Source of the DNA: Geobacteraceae bacterium
GTDB lineage: Bacteria; Desulfobacterota; Desulfuromonadia; Geobacterales; DSM-12255
Assembly: GCA_013377075.1 (NCBI GenBank)
Contig: JACABD010000020.1
Location: forward strand, 25,283-62,826
Direction: 5' to 3'
DNA: 37,544 nucleotides
The translations under genes and the position numbers were made by a program. Positions 7,351 through 15,652 of the stretch are shown one piece after another (the stretch's first letter is position 1; every line of letters starts with the position of its first letter). The notes below the pieces were generated by a model, which ran no database searches, was not told the DNA's origin, and was given only the letters and a program-made list of their open reading frames with translations.

Positions 7351-8594
7351 ACAGCTCTCCAAGAATCATCCTCCATCTGGACATGAACGCTTTTTTCGCT
7401 TCGGTCGAACAGCAGCACAACCCCGAACTGCGCGGCAAGCCGATTGCGGTCGTCGGCTCGGCAAAACGGACCGTCATCACCACAAGCTCCTACGAAGCAC
7501 GGGCCTTCGGCGTGAAGACCGGCATGAACAGCTGGCAGGCAAAGCAGGTCTGCCCGGAACTTATCTTCGTTGTCGGCGACAACAGGAAATACAGCCACAC
7601 CTCCAAAGAGATCGTAAAGCTGATGAAGCAGTTCACCCCCATGGTTGAGGTCTTCTCCATTGACGAGGCATTCCTCGACATTACCGGCTCAATGAAACTT
7701 TACGACTCCCCGGAAAATATCGCCTATCTTCTCAAGGCCCAGATAAGACACCACTTCGGCATCACCTGCTCCATCGGCATTGCCCCGAACAAGCTCCTGG
7801 CAAAACTTGCCAGTGACATGCAGAAACCTGACGGCCTCACTGTTATCAAAACAGATGAGATTGAAAGGAGGCTGGAACGAATTCCGGCCAAAGACCTCTG
7901 CGGCGTTGGCAATAAGACCGCACGGCAGCTCTCCCTTTTAGGAATCACCACCTGCGGGGAGCTGGGAAGGTTCCCGACAGCGATTCTGAAGAAGAAGTTC
8001 GGCATAATCGGTGAACGGCTCAGCCTCATGGGGCGCGGCATTGATGACTCCCCGGTCACCCCGTCAGAGGAGGCCGATGAAGTAAAGACGGTCGGTCACT
8101 CCATGACCCTTGAGCGTGACATTGAAGAGCGCCAGGAGATTTTGAAGTTCCTGTTGCAGCTCTCGGAGATGGTCGGACAAAGAGCCAGAAGGTACAGCGT
8201 CTGGGGGAAGACCGTGACGCTCTCAATCCGCTATGCCGATTTTGACACCTGGGCAGGCAAGCAGGTGACCCTGACCAGATACATCAACCAGAGTGATGAC
8301 ATCTACAAGTCAGCAGTCAGCATTCTCGACACCCTGGTACTGACACAGCCCATAAGACTTTTGGGGGTCAGGCTGAGCAATCTCAGGTACGAGAGCAACC
8401 AGCTCCCCCTGTTTGCAGAGGAGCGAAAAAAACTGCTCCTTGCCAGCGCCATGGATTCAGTCAATGACCGGTACGGCGGCTTTACCGTTACCTACGGCAG
8501 CCTTCTGGACAGTGAGAGCAGCAAGGATAAGGGGAGCCATGTAATATCTCCGGCATGGCGGCCCGAAGGGATAAGGAATATCGATGTAAAGTAG
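7347..8594 (+). CDS. dinB: DNA polymerase IV (Y-family, translesion)
   Basis: This 415-residue protein is full length. The palm acidic residues are D12 in LHLDMNAFFASVEQ and D106-E107 in FSIDEAFLDIT. The TSSYEARAFGVKTGM segment (46-60) and the helix-hairpin-helix region KDLCGVGNKTARQL are typical. QLPLF at 352-356 is a good beta-clamp binding motif, followed by about 60 further residues. It copies past damaged bases with low fidelity. The ATG overlaps the preceding stop (ATGA), and lexA lies upstream, so SOS control is likely. Confidence 0.95.
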   Translation: MNSSPRIILHLDMNAFFASVEQQHNPELRGKPIAVVGSAKRTVITTSSYEARAFGVKTGMNSWQAKQVCPELIFVVGDNRKYSHTSKEIVKLMKQFTPMVEVFSIDEAFLDITGSMKLYDSPENIAYLLKAQIRHHFGITCSIGIAPNKLLAKLASDMQKPDGLTVIKTDEIERRLERIPAKDLCGVGNKTARQLSLLGITTCGELGRFPTAILKKKFGIIGERLSLMGRGIDDSPVTPSEEADEVKTVGHSMTLERDIEERQEILKFLLQLSEMVGQRARRYSVWGKTVTLSIRYADFDTWAGKQVTLTRYINQSDDIYKSAVSILDTLVLTQPIRLLGVRLSNLRYESNQLPLFAEERKKLLLASAMDSVNDRYGGFTVTYGSLLDSESSKDKGSHVISPAWRPEGIRNIDVK

Positions 8595-8623
8595 CCGGGC
8601 AATCTACCTGCAATGCGCCGAAG

Positions 8624-8641
8624 CGGAAGAAATTTCTTCCG
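8624..8641. promoter_or_regulatory. Perfect 18-bp palindrome in the dinB-rluB gap
   Basis: CGGAAGAAATTTCTTCCG is an exact palindrome with no central loop, located 29 bp after the dinB stop and 63 bp before the rluB start. The lack of a loop and of a following T-run argues against a terminator. The symmetry suits a dimeric DNA-binding protein, possibly controlling rluB. No binding protein can be named. Confidence 0.4.
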
Positions 8642-8703
8642 TATCAGGCAACGATTTGGTACTGTCACCCATATAAGAATCAGATATTTAAAGGATAACC
8701 ACC

Positions 8704-9483
8704 ATGCAAGAAAGACTACAGAAGATACTCTCCGGCGCCGGGGTAACATCAAGGCGCGCGGCAGAAGTAATGATAACCGAAGGGAGAGTCAGCGTAAACG
8801 GTGTGACCGTTACGGAACTCGGCAGCAAGGCTGACCCTGAAAAAGACAAAATTGCCGTTGACGGCAAACCTGTATCAATGCAGAAAAACAAGATTTACCT
8901 GCTGCTGAACAAACCGGCAGGCTACGTCACCACCATGTCCGATCCTGACGGAAGGCCGGTTATTACCGAACTGATCAAGGGGATACCTGAGCGGCTCTAC
9001 CCGGTCGGCCGGCTTGACTTCAACACCGAGGGGCTGCTTCTGCTCACCAATGACGGTGACTGGGCAAACAAGCTTGCCCACCCGAGCCATGAGGTGGAGA
9101 AAGAGTATCTGGTCAAGATCCGCGGCGTTCTGGGAAGCGACAAGATAGCCCTTCTTTCCGGTGGGATCCAGCTTGAAGACGGCATGACCGCACCGGCAAA
9201 GATCGAGCTGATCAGGGCTCTTGAGAAAAACGTCTGGTTCACCATGACAATCCATGAGGGGCGCTACAGACAGGTAAGACGGATGTGCGAAGCAGCGGAA
9301 CTCCCCCTGGTGAAACTCAAAAGGATCAGATACGGCAACATCCTCCTCGGCGACCTCAAAACAGGTGAATACAGGCTTCTTGACCCTGCTGAAGCCAGAA
9401 TGCTGGCCGGTGTAGAGAAAAAACCGCGGGGCGAGCAGATGACAAAAGCTGCCCCCGTGCGCAAAAGACCCAAATCAAGGTAA
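8704..9483 (+). CDS. rluB: 23S rRNA pseudouridine synthase, RsuA/RluB family
   Basis: This 259-residue protein starts with an S4 RNA-binding domain (about 1-60: MQERLQKILSGAGVTSRRAAE) and continues with the RsuA/RluB catalytic domain. The signature GRLDFNTEGLLLLTNDG at 102-118 contains the catalytic D105. RluB makes pseudouridine 2605 in E. coli 23S rRNA; the exact site here is inferred. The C-terminus ends in a short basic tail. AAGGA precedes the ATG by about eight bases. RluE/RluF/RsuA are alternative family members, but the S4 domain and length favour RluB. Confidence 0.88.
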   Translation: MQERLQKILSGAGVTSRRAAEVMITEGRVSVNGVTVTELGSKADPEKDKIAVDGKPVSMQKNKIYLLLNKPAGYVTTMSDPDGRPVITELIKGIPERLYPVGRLDFNTEGLLLLTNDGDWANKLAHPSHEVEKEYLVKIRGVLGSDKIALLSGGIQLEDGMTAPAKIELIRALEKNVWFTMTIHEGRYRQVRRMCEAAELPLVKLKRIRYGNILLGDLKTGEYRLLDPAEARMLAGVEKKPRGEQMTKAAPVRKRPKSR

Positions 9484-9530
9484 AAAGTTCTTGCAGGCAG
9501 CGCTCTCTTCATGCTAAAAAATGAGTCCGT

Positions 9531-9617
9531 GCGGATGTGGTGGAATTGGTAGACACGCAAGATTCAGGTTCTTGTGCTCGCAAGGGTGTGCTGGTTCGAG
9601 TCCAGTCATCCGCACCA
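9531..9617 (+). tRNA. tRNA-Leu (CAG)
   Basis: The 87-nt sequence folds as a class II tRNA. The acceptor arms are GCGGATG and CATCCGC, and the CCA end is encoded. The anticodon stem CAAGA/TCTTG closes a TTCAGGT loop with anticodon CAG at 9565-9567. A long variable arm and a GGTTCGAGTCC T-arm follow. It reads CUG leucine codons. It stands alone between rluB and a ParA-like gene. Confidence 0.97.
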
Positions 9618-9690
9618 TTTAAGGAAAAGCAGGGCATCCATTCAAAGAGGATGCCCTTTCTATTTTCATGAACTCTATGGAGAGCCACCC

Positions 9691-11100
9691 ATGCAAAGTT
9701 CTGAACCCCAGCCCGGAAATTTCCCCTATGTAATAACCATATCATCTGAAAAAGGTGGGGTCGGCAAGACCACTCTTGCCACAAATCTGGCTATCTTCCT
9801 CAAAGCCATGAATGATGATATACCCGTATCCATCTTCTCTTTTGACAACCACTTCACCATTGACAAGATGTTTACCATCAGACCGCAGCAGGCTGGAACT
9901 GTCGCAGATCTGATAACAGGCACTAAAGGGACTGATCTTCTCCAGACCGGCCAGTATGGAGTCAACTTCATCCACTCATCGGCAAACCTGACGAAAGAGA
10001 AGAGCCTCATAAAAAGCCCAATGGATATAGCGCGGGCAATTGCCCTCTCCGACATCCCCGGGATACTGATAATCGATACACGGCCTGACCTGGAAACCCT
10101 TACGGAAAACGCCCTTTATGCCGCAGACCGGGTGCTGATTCCGGTCAAGGACATGCCAAGTCTTGAAAACTGCAAAAACATCTTTGCCCTTTTTGACAAG
10201 CGGGGACTGGACAAAAAAAGCCTGGTGCTCCTCCCCTGCCTGATTGATGAGCGGATAAAGTTTGACGGCATGTTTGTTGACCAGAAGACCCTGCTGCGCG
10301 CTTTTGCCATAAACCGTGGGTACAAATGCCACGATGTATTCATCTCAAAAAGCCCGAAGGTCGAAAGTCTCAATACAAACCCGGATGGCAAGATTTACCC
10401 TATCCTCACCCATGGCCGTGGCACCGATGTTCATGGCCAGTTCGTAGCACTTGCACAAGAGATTCTCAAGGAGTACAAATCCACAAAGGAGCCGAGATCA
10501 CTGCTCTTCCACCAGTGGATGTCATCTGAAACCCAGAGGGAAAAGGATGCATTTGTGGCAAGGATGGGTGGTACGAGAAAGGACTGCCTCTTCTGCGGAA
10601 AAGAGATTCTGGGGACGGATACGAAAAGCGCCGGTTACTACTTCGAGACCGCTGACGGCAGTCAGGCCGGTTTTCTGGAGAGCGACTGCTTTTTAAAACT
10701 GCTCTCTGCTTCGGTTTTCAATATGAAGGGTGAAGTCAGATATGATGATCCGACCTTCATGCTGCTGGTTGAGTCGGCGAGAAAATCATTTTTTGCCTTC
10801 AGGGTAATCGAAGAGAATTCAAAAAACAGGGTGGAATTCAGAAGACTGGATAATGGTGGAAATCTCCTTACCGGCAGAACTATTGATTTCCTGGAAAACG
10901 CAGGATCAGCGCCAGGTGGCAGGAGTTGCCCGCTCTTCACATTCGCATCGGAGTCCCTTTCCGGTTATGACGGCAGCTTCAGAGATTCTTTTGTTCTTGT
11001 TCAGCCAGTAAATCCTGAAAACCCGGAAGACATCCTGCAAAAGGAGCATTACCGGGGATTCGCCTCAATGAAGGCCAAGGCTGCAGCAACCTTTATCTGA
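9691..11100 (+). CDS. ParA/MinD-like ATPase with an unrecognised C-terminal domain
   Basis: This 469-residue protein has an N-terminal deviant Walker ATPase: KGGVGKTTLATNLA at 21-34 (signature lysine K21) and LIIDTRPD at 126-133. Residues about 270-469 are not part of any ParA domain I know. They contain DCLFCGKEI (C299-x2-C302), further cysteines near 326 and 406, and many aromatic residues, suggesting a small metal-binding or ligand domain. No ParB-like gene or parS-like site is adjacent, so plasmid or chromosome partition is unlikely. A role in positioning or regulating another complex is possible. GGAG lies just upstream of the ATG. The stop overlaps the convergent deacetylase gene by 8 bp. 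Confidence 0.75.
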   Translation: MQSSEPQPGNFPYVITISSEKGGVGKTTLATNLAIFLKAMNDDIPVSIFSFDNHFTIDKMFTIRPQQAGTVADLITGTKGTDLLQTGQYGVNFIHSSANLTKEKSLIKSPMDIARAIALSDIPGILIIDTRPDLETLTENALYAADRVLIPVKDMPSLENCKNIFALFDKRGLDKKSLVLLPCLIDERIKFDGMFVDQKTLLRAFAINRGYKCHDVFISKSPKVESLNTNPDGKIYPILTHGRGTDVHGQFVALAQEILKEYKSTKEPRSLLFHQWMSSETQREKDAFVARMGGTRKDCLFCGKEILGTDTKSAGYYFETADGSQAGFLESDCFLKLLSASVFNMKGEVRYDDPTFMLLVESARKSFFAFRVIEENSKNRVEFRRLDNGGNLLTGRTIDFLENAGSAPGGRSCPLFTFASESLSGYDGSFRDSFVLVQPVNPENPEDILQKEHYRGFASMKAKAAATFI

Positions 11101-12025
11101 CAAGCTCTGCCGCTGGAACAAACGTGATACCGCCTGCCTGAAGTTCAGGCATCGCCTCCTTGAGTGCAGCTATGGTGGCTGCATGGGGATGACAGATTGC
11201 AATCACCCCTCCCTTTCTTTTCGCCATCTCGGCAGCAGCAACAAGCTGCCTTTTTATGGCCGCCACATCCTGCTCGTTATCAAGAAATACATTTCTGGTC
11301 CCACTTTTCACGCCAAGCCTCTCTGCCACTGCCAACCCTTTTGACTTCGGAGAGGTACGGCTGTCAATAAAGAAGAGCCCCTTATCACGCAGAACGTTCA
11401 AAACAGGAATCATCTTCTCCTCATGTTCGGTAAACCGCGAACCCATGTGATTGTTGGCTCCAATGGCATGGGGAACTCCGTTTATCAGATCAACGGTTCT
11501 GCTAACAATTTCATCCTCTGACTGCGAAATCAAAAGGCCGTTTGCCTCAAGTTTCTGTTTCGGATAACCCTGTGGCTCCATTGGCAGATGAACCATTACC
11601 TGCCGTCCGGCTGTATGAGCAGCTTCAGCTACTGCCTTTGATTTTGCCAATCCGGGGATTACAGCAAAAGTGAGCGGAATATTTATGGAAACAAGTTCCT
11701 TCAACTCGCCCATGCTACTCCCCATATCATCGACAATCACAGCCATTGTGCCGGAAATATTTTTGTGGGCTGCCTGCCGGGGTTTGGCCGGAACGGGTGG
11801 TGGGGTAGATGTATAGGCCTTCTGCAGATACTCCTGTTGAACCTTTGCTTCCGGCGGGGCACCAGCAACAGGGGTTACTGGAGGCTCATGCCTGAACTTT
11901 GACTTGACCCCCTCAAGAAGCAGGAACAGTGCGCCGATACAGACAACAACAAGAGCGACATGCCACCATTTTAGCGACGGAGCCGACTTTGGGCTGCTTT
12001 TCTTACTGAATGTTTTCTTTGCCAC
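11093..12025 (-). CDS. Divergent polysaccharide deacetylase family protein (YibQ/DUF610)
   Basis: This 310-residue protein has a basic cytoplasmic start, one membrane segment at about 22-39, a Pro/Ala-rich linker to residue ~88, and a periplasmic domain of the YibQ/DUF610 family. Motifs seen are IVDDMGSS (97-104), MVHLPMEP (144-151), a downstream NNHMGSRF, FIDSRTS, and ICHPH near the C-terminus. The NodB-like fold suggests hydrolysis of a polysaccharide N-acetyl group, but the family's activity is poorly established. It is convergent with, and overlaps by 8 bp, the ParA-like gene. A structured repeat separates it from ettA. Confidence 0.85.
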   Translation of the reverse strand: MAKKTFSKKSSPKSAPSLKWWHVALVVVCIGALFLLLEGVKSKFRHEPPVTPVAGAPPEAKVQQEYLQKAYTSTPPPVPAKPRQAAHKNISGTMAVIVDDMGSSMGELKELVSINIPLTFAVIPGLAKSKAVAEAAHTAGRQVMVHLPMEPQGYPKQKLEANGLLISQSEDEIVSRTVDLINGVPHAIGANNHMGSRFTEHEEKMIPVLNVLRDKGLFFIDSRTSPKSKGLAVAERLGVKSGTRNVFLDNEQDVAAIKRQLVAAAEMAKRKGGVIAICHPHAATIAALKEAMPELQAGGITFVPAAELVR

Positions 12026-12051
12026 AGAAGTCTGTACCTATATGTGAGTGT

Positions 12052-12236
12052 ATCGGCAGTTGGCAGCTGCCGTAGAGAGTGCTCAGGCTCTATTTCGTCG
12101 TATTTCTTAGTGAAATGGAGCGTCCAGAGCTGATCCTGTCTGAGCCCGAAGGGCGAGTTGATCGGCTGTAGCTCCATGAACTTAGAAATACAGAAATTGA
12201 GTCGTCACACGAACGAAGGCAGTTGCCAACTGCCGA
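12052..12236 (-). repeat. Structured intergenic repeat, copy B (about 185 nt)
   Basis: This is the second copy of the element at 6894-7076, on the opposite strand. Each end is itself nearly palindromic: CGGCAGTTGGCAGCTGCCG at 12053-12071 and GGCAGTTGCCAACTGCC at 12219-12235. The core, read on the minus strand, carries CGCCCTTCGGGCTCAG, a hairpin with a TTC loop. It begins 13 bases after the ettA stop, so like copy A it follows a gene directly in the sense direction. Confidence 0.75.
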
Positions 12237-12248
12237 ATGATGGCTGAT

Positions 12249-13925
12249 CTAGCGAGTAAGGGAACGGTATCTGATACGGTGCGGCTGATCTGCTGCTGAG
12301 CCGAGCCGCTTTTTCCTGTCCTCTTCGTACTCGGAAAAGTTCCCCTCGAACCAGACAGCAGAGCTCTCCCCTTCAAAGGCAAGGATATGGGTCGCAATAC
12401 GGTCAAGGAACCATCTGTCGTGGCTGATGACAACTGCGCAGCCGGTAAAGTTCTCCAGAGCCTCTTCCAGGGCTCTCATGGTGTTGACGTCGAGATCGTT
12501 GGTCGGTTCGTCAAGCAGAAGTACATTGCCACCGGATTTGAGCATCTTGGCGAGGTGAACCCTGTTGCGCTCCCCCCCTGAAAGCATGCCGACCTTCTTC
12601 TGCTGGTCAGAACCGGAGAAGTTGAATCTGGAAACATAGGCACGGGAGTTTACGGATATCTTGCCAAGCTGGATGATATCCGCCCCTTCTGAGATCTCTT
12701 CCCAGATATTTTTATCCGGATCAAGGGATTCTCGGCTCTGATCAACGTAGCCGATGCTCACGGTCTCGCCGACCTTGAATGTGCCGCTATCTGCTGTTTC
12801 CTGGCCGGTGATCATTCTGAAAAGTGTTGTCTTTCCGGCGCCGTTCGGGCCGATGACACCGACAATGCCACCTTTGGGGAGCCTGAAGGAAAGGGATTCA
12901 AAGAGAAGCCTGTCGCCGTACCCCTTGGAGATGGCATCCGCCTCAATGACCACATCACCGAGCCTTGGCCCGGAAGGGATATATATTTCGAGATCCTTTG
13001 CCAGCTTCTCGGTCTCCTGGGAAACGAGCTGGTCATAGGCGCTGATACGTGCCTGGGACTTTGCATGGCGCCCTTTGGGGGACATCCTGATCCACTCAAG
13101 CTCCCTCGAAAGAGTCTTTTGACGCTCGCTCTCCTGCTTCTCCTCATGTGCCAGCCGGTTCTGTTTCTGTTCCAGCCAGGAAGAATAGTTCCCTTTCCAC
13201 GGGATCCCCTCGCCACGGTCCAGTTCCAGAATCCAGCCAGCCACATTATCAAGGAAATAACGGTCGTGGGTTACGGCGATGACAGTCCCTTCGTAGCGCT
13301 GCAGGTGCTGTTCAAGCCAACCGACAGTCTCGGCGTCGAGGTGATTGGTCGGCTCGTCAAGAAGGAGTATGTCAGGCTTCTGGAGAAGCAGTCTGCACAG
13401 AGCAACGCGCCTCTTCTCCCCTCCTGAGAGCACTTTGACAACCGTGTCCCCCTCAGGGCAGCGCAGGGCATCCATAGCCATCTCAAGCCGTGAATCGAGA
13501 TTCCAGGCATCAAGGTGATCAAGCTTTTCCTGCAACTCTGCCTGACGGTCACAGAGCTTCTCGAAATCCGCATCGGGTTCGGAAAACTTGTCGGTAATGG
13601 CGTTAAACTCTGCGAGAAGATCAACCGTTCCCTGGGCCCCCTCCTCGACGATCTGCCGGACTGTTTTTGTCTCATCGAGCTTTGGCTCCTGCTCAAGGAA
13701 ACCGACTGTATATCCCTGTGACAGGACTGCCTTGCCATTATAATCGTTATCAACCCCTGCCATTATCCGCAAGAGCGAACTTTTACCAGATCCGTTCAGA
13801 CCGAGAACGCCGATCTTGGCACCGTAGAAATATGAAAGGGAAATATCCTTGATTACCGGTTTTTTGTCATAGAATTTTGAAACTCTCATCATCGAATAGA
13901 TAATTTTGTTCGGATCGATACTCAT
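12249..13925 (-). CDS. ettA: Energy-dependent translational throttle protein EttA (ABC-F ATPase)
   Basis: This 558-residue protein is a full-length ABC-F with two ABC domains. The first has Walker A GLNGSGKS at 42-49, LSGGEKRR and LLLDEPTNHLD. The second has GPNGAGKT near 358, LSGGERNR and LLLDEPTNDLD. Between them the P-site tRNA interaction motif includes LEWIRMSPKGRHAKSQAR. The C-terminal QPHRIRYRSLTR tail matches EttA closely. EttA binds the ribosomal E site and gates entry into elongation according to the ATP/ADP ratio. AGGAG lies eight bases before the ATG. An intrinsic terminator upstream separates it from the dehydrogenase gene. Confidence 0.94.
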   Translation of the reverse strand: MSIDPNKIIYSMMRVSKFYDKKPVIKDISLSYFYGAKIGVLGLNGSGKSSLLRIMAGVDNDYNGKAVLSQGYTVGFLEQEPKLDETKTVRQIVEEGAQGTVDLLAEFNAITDKFSEPDADFEKLCDRQAELQEKLDHLDAWNLDSRLEMAMDALRCPEGDTVVKVLSGGEKRRVALCRLLLQKPDILLLDEPTNHLDAETVGWLEQHLQRYEGTVIAVTHDRYFLDNVAGWILELDRGEGIPWKGNYSSWLEQKQNRLAHEEKQESERQKTLSRELEWIRMSPKGRHAKSQARISAYDQLVSQETEKLAKDLEIYIPSGPRLGDVVIEADAISKGYGDRLLFESLSFRLPKGGIVGVIGPNGAGKTTLFRMITGQETADSGTFKVGETVSIGYVDQSRESLDPDKNIWEEISEGADIIQLGKISVNSRAYVSRFNFSGSDQQKKVGMLSGGERNRVHLAKMLKSGGNVLLLDEPTNDLDVNTMRALEEALENFTGCAVVISHDRWFLDRIATHILAFEGESSAVWFEGNFSEYEEDRKKRLGSAADQPHRIRYRSLTR

Positions 13926-13945
13926 TAAAAGGTCTCCTTTATACG

Positions 13946-13974
13946 AAAAAAAGGACAGCCGTCACAGACTGTCC
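13946..13974 (-). terminator. Intrinsic terminator between dehydrogenase gene and ettA
   Basis: On the minus strand GGACAG (13969-13974) and CTGTCC (13953-13958) pair around a ten-base loop that allows extra pairs, followed by a run of seven or more T. It lies about 27 bp past the dehydrogenase stop, so ettA needs its own promoter or depends on read-through. Confidence 0.85.
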
Positions 13975-14000
13975 CTGATAGATTTCAACAGATCAGTAAA

Positions 14001-14867
14001 TTATTTTCTAAGTACCTTGATAACTGCGGAAAAATCCTCTTCGCCCCTGCCATCCTTGTCAGCCTGCTCGTAGAGACGGCATGCACAGGCAGCGCCAGGC
14101 AGCTCCAGGCCCAGCTTCTTAGCCTGGTCAAGAACAAGCTCAAGCTGCTCGTGAACATACTTGAGAGCAAGATTGCGGGTAAAATCACCCCGTGCCATGG
14201 TACGCCCCTTTGAATGAAAGAGCGGTGAAGCAACTCCACCGGAGTCGAGCACCTCAAGAATCTTGTCAGCAGAGAATCCCATCTTCTCGCCGAATACCAG
14301 CCCTTCGGAGAGAGCCTGAAGCAGCTCGGCCTGAACAAGGTTGACAAGAAACTTCATCTTTGTGGCATCACCTACGGCACCGACATGGATAACGTTAAGT
14401 CCGAAAAGCGAGAAAATCTCACGACAGCGTCCAACCGTAGCAGAGTCGCCCCCTGCCAGGATGGTGAGAAGCCCGTTTGCAGCGTGCTCCTTGGTACCCC
14501 AAACAGGTGCATCGAGGAAGAGAACCCTGTGTTTTGTCGCCTCTTCGGCAATTTCAAGGGTGCTTTCAAGGGAGTGGGTCCCCATATCCACAAGAATCGT
14601 ACCTGGGTCAATCCCTGCAAAAATCCCGTCGTCACCATAGATATCCGGCCTCAGGCGCTCTTTTTCAGGGCGGATATGAAGCACTATATCCATCCCCTTT
14701 GCCGCCTCTCTGGGGCTGTCGGCAAACTTTGCACCCAGTGCGACAAGTTCTGCGGCAACAGTCCTGTCTGAATCATAAACAGTCAGTTCATATGAGCCTT
14801 TAAGAAGATTGAGTGCCATATACTTTCCAACTGTTCCAAGTCCGAGAAAACCAACTTTTTTCAACAT
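14001..14867 (-). CDS. NAD(P)-dependent beta-hydroxyacid dehydrogenase (GLYR/HIBADH family)
   Basis: This 288-residue protein has a Rossmann domain (GFLGLGTVGKYMALNLL, 6-22) and an all-helical C-terminal domain. GDATKMKFLVN at 166-176 carries the catalytic lysine (K170 or K172). This pattern fits glyoxylate/succinic semialdehyde reductases (GLYR type) better than classic 3-hydroxyisobutyrate dehydrogenase. Oddly, the nucleotide-site strand reads IRPEKERL where most relatives have a smaller, less charged segment. The substrate cannot be fixed from sequence. TTGGAGG precedes the ATG by about eight bases. The gene is single, ended by a clear terminator. Confidence 0.82.
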   Translation of the reverse strand: MLKKVGFLGLGTVGKYMALNLLKGSYELTVYDSDRTVAAELVALGAKFADSPREAAKGMDIVLHIRPEKERLRPDIYGDDGIFAGIDPGTILVDMGTHSLESTLEIAEEATKHRVLFLDAPVWGTKEHAANGLLTILAGGDSATVGRCREIFSLFGLNVIHVGAVGDATKMKFLVNLVQAELLQALSEGLVFGEKMGFSADKILEVLDSGGVASPLFHSKGRTMARGDFTRNLALKYVHEQLELVLDQAKKLGLELPGAACACRLYEQADKDGRGEEDFSAVIKVLRK

Positions 14868-14962
14868 GGATCAACCTCCAAAAAGTGATGTGTTAAATAT
14901 ATGGCAAAATGAACTGCCAAAGCAATACTATACAGGTTTGACAGAAGAATGCAACAGAGCGT

Positions 14963-15628
14963 TCATCGATTTTTAACAACATTTTTCCGTTTGCAGAAGT
15001 CGTAAAGAGGACAGATTGAACAGAAGGGAGAAACGGGCCTGCAGAGGTTTTGACCAAACGTTACCAGCAGATCATTTATTCGGAGCCAATACTTATGCGG
15101 AAGGATTTCGCGCAGTCTGAATTCAGTCTCATCCGGAGTCTTTGTTGACAGGTAACCCCAGTGATTGCAGATCCGGTGGACATGCGTGTCCACGCAGATA
15201 CCTGGCTTTGAGAAGCCGAGGGTGACAACCAGATTTGCAGTTTTACGCCCGACCCCCTTGAATCTGAGCAGCTCTTCGATTGAATCAGGAACCTTGCCAT
15301 CGTACTTTTCAACAAGTTCACGACATATTTCAAGAATCTGCCCCGCCTTGTTACGGTAGAAGCAGACCGGGTAGATCGCCTCTTCTATCTGCTCAACACT
15401 CAGTCCAAGCATCTTTTGCGGCGAATCGGCAAGCGAAAAAAGCCTTAAGGATGCAGGCCCGGTTGTGGTATCTTTTGTTCTCAGAGACAGGATACAGGAG
15501 ACAAGAACCTTGAACGGATCGCCGTCACGCTGGGAGATGATTGTCACGGCAGGCGTATCCCAGGCAAGAACCGCATCTTCCAGAAGCGCCATTACCAAAT
15601 CGATGTCAAACGTCACAACCACCCCCAT
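14963..15628 (-). CDS. nth: Endonuclease III, DNA glycosylase/AP lyase
   Basis: This 221-residue protein has the helix-hairpin-helix FKGVGRKTANL (123-133) with catalytic K129, and D147 in CVDTHVHR. The C-terminal [4Fe-4S] motif is C196-x6-C203-x2-C206-x5-C212. It removes oxidised pyrimidines in base excision repair. LSLRTKD at 48-54 replaces the more common LSAQTTD, marking a subfamily typical of anaerobic deltaproteobacteria and archaea. The start could also be M13 (MALLEDAV), which fits family N-termini about as well. It is divergent from the PHP gene with only 24 bp between starts. Confidence 0.92.
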   Translation of the reverse strand: MGVVVTFDIDLVMALLEDAVLAWDTPAVTIISQRDGDPFKVLVSCILSLRTKDTTTGPASLRLFSLADSPQKMLGLSVEQIEEAIYPVCFYRNKAGQILEICRELVEKYDGKVPDSIEELLRFKGVGRKTANLVVTLGFSKPGICVDTHVHRICNHWGYLSTKTPDETEFRLREILPHKYWLRINDLLVTFGQNLCRPVSPFCSICPLYDFCKRKNVVKNR

Positions 15629-15652
15629 ACACCAAGGATTACAGGAATCATC

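Noticed and set aside
9574-9690. Longer start for the ParA-like gene
   Set aside because: It would begin inside tRNA-Leu; the ATG at 9691 has GGAG and gives a normal ParA N-terminus.
11971-12177. A 68-codon minus-strand frame sharing a peptide with repeat copy A
   Set aside because: It is the same repeat element read through, ending inside the deacetylase gene; no ribosome site supports it.
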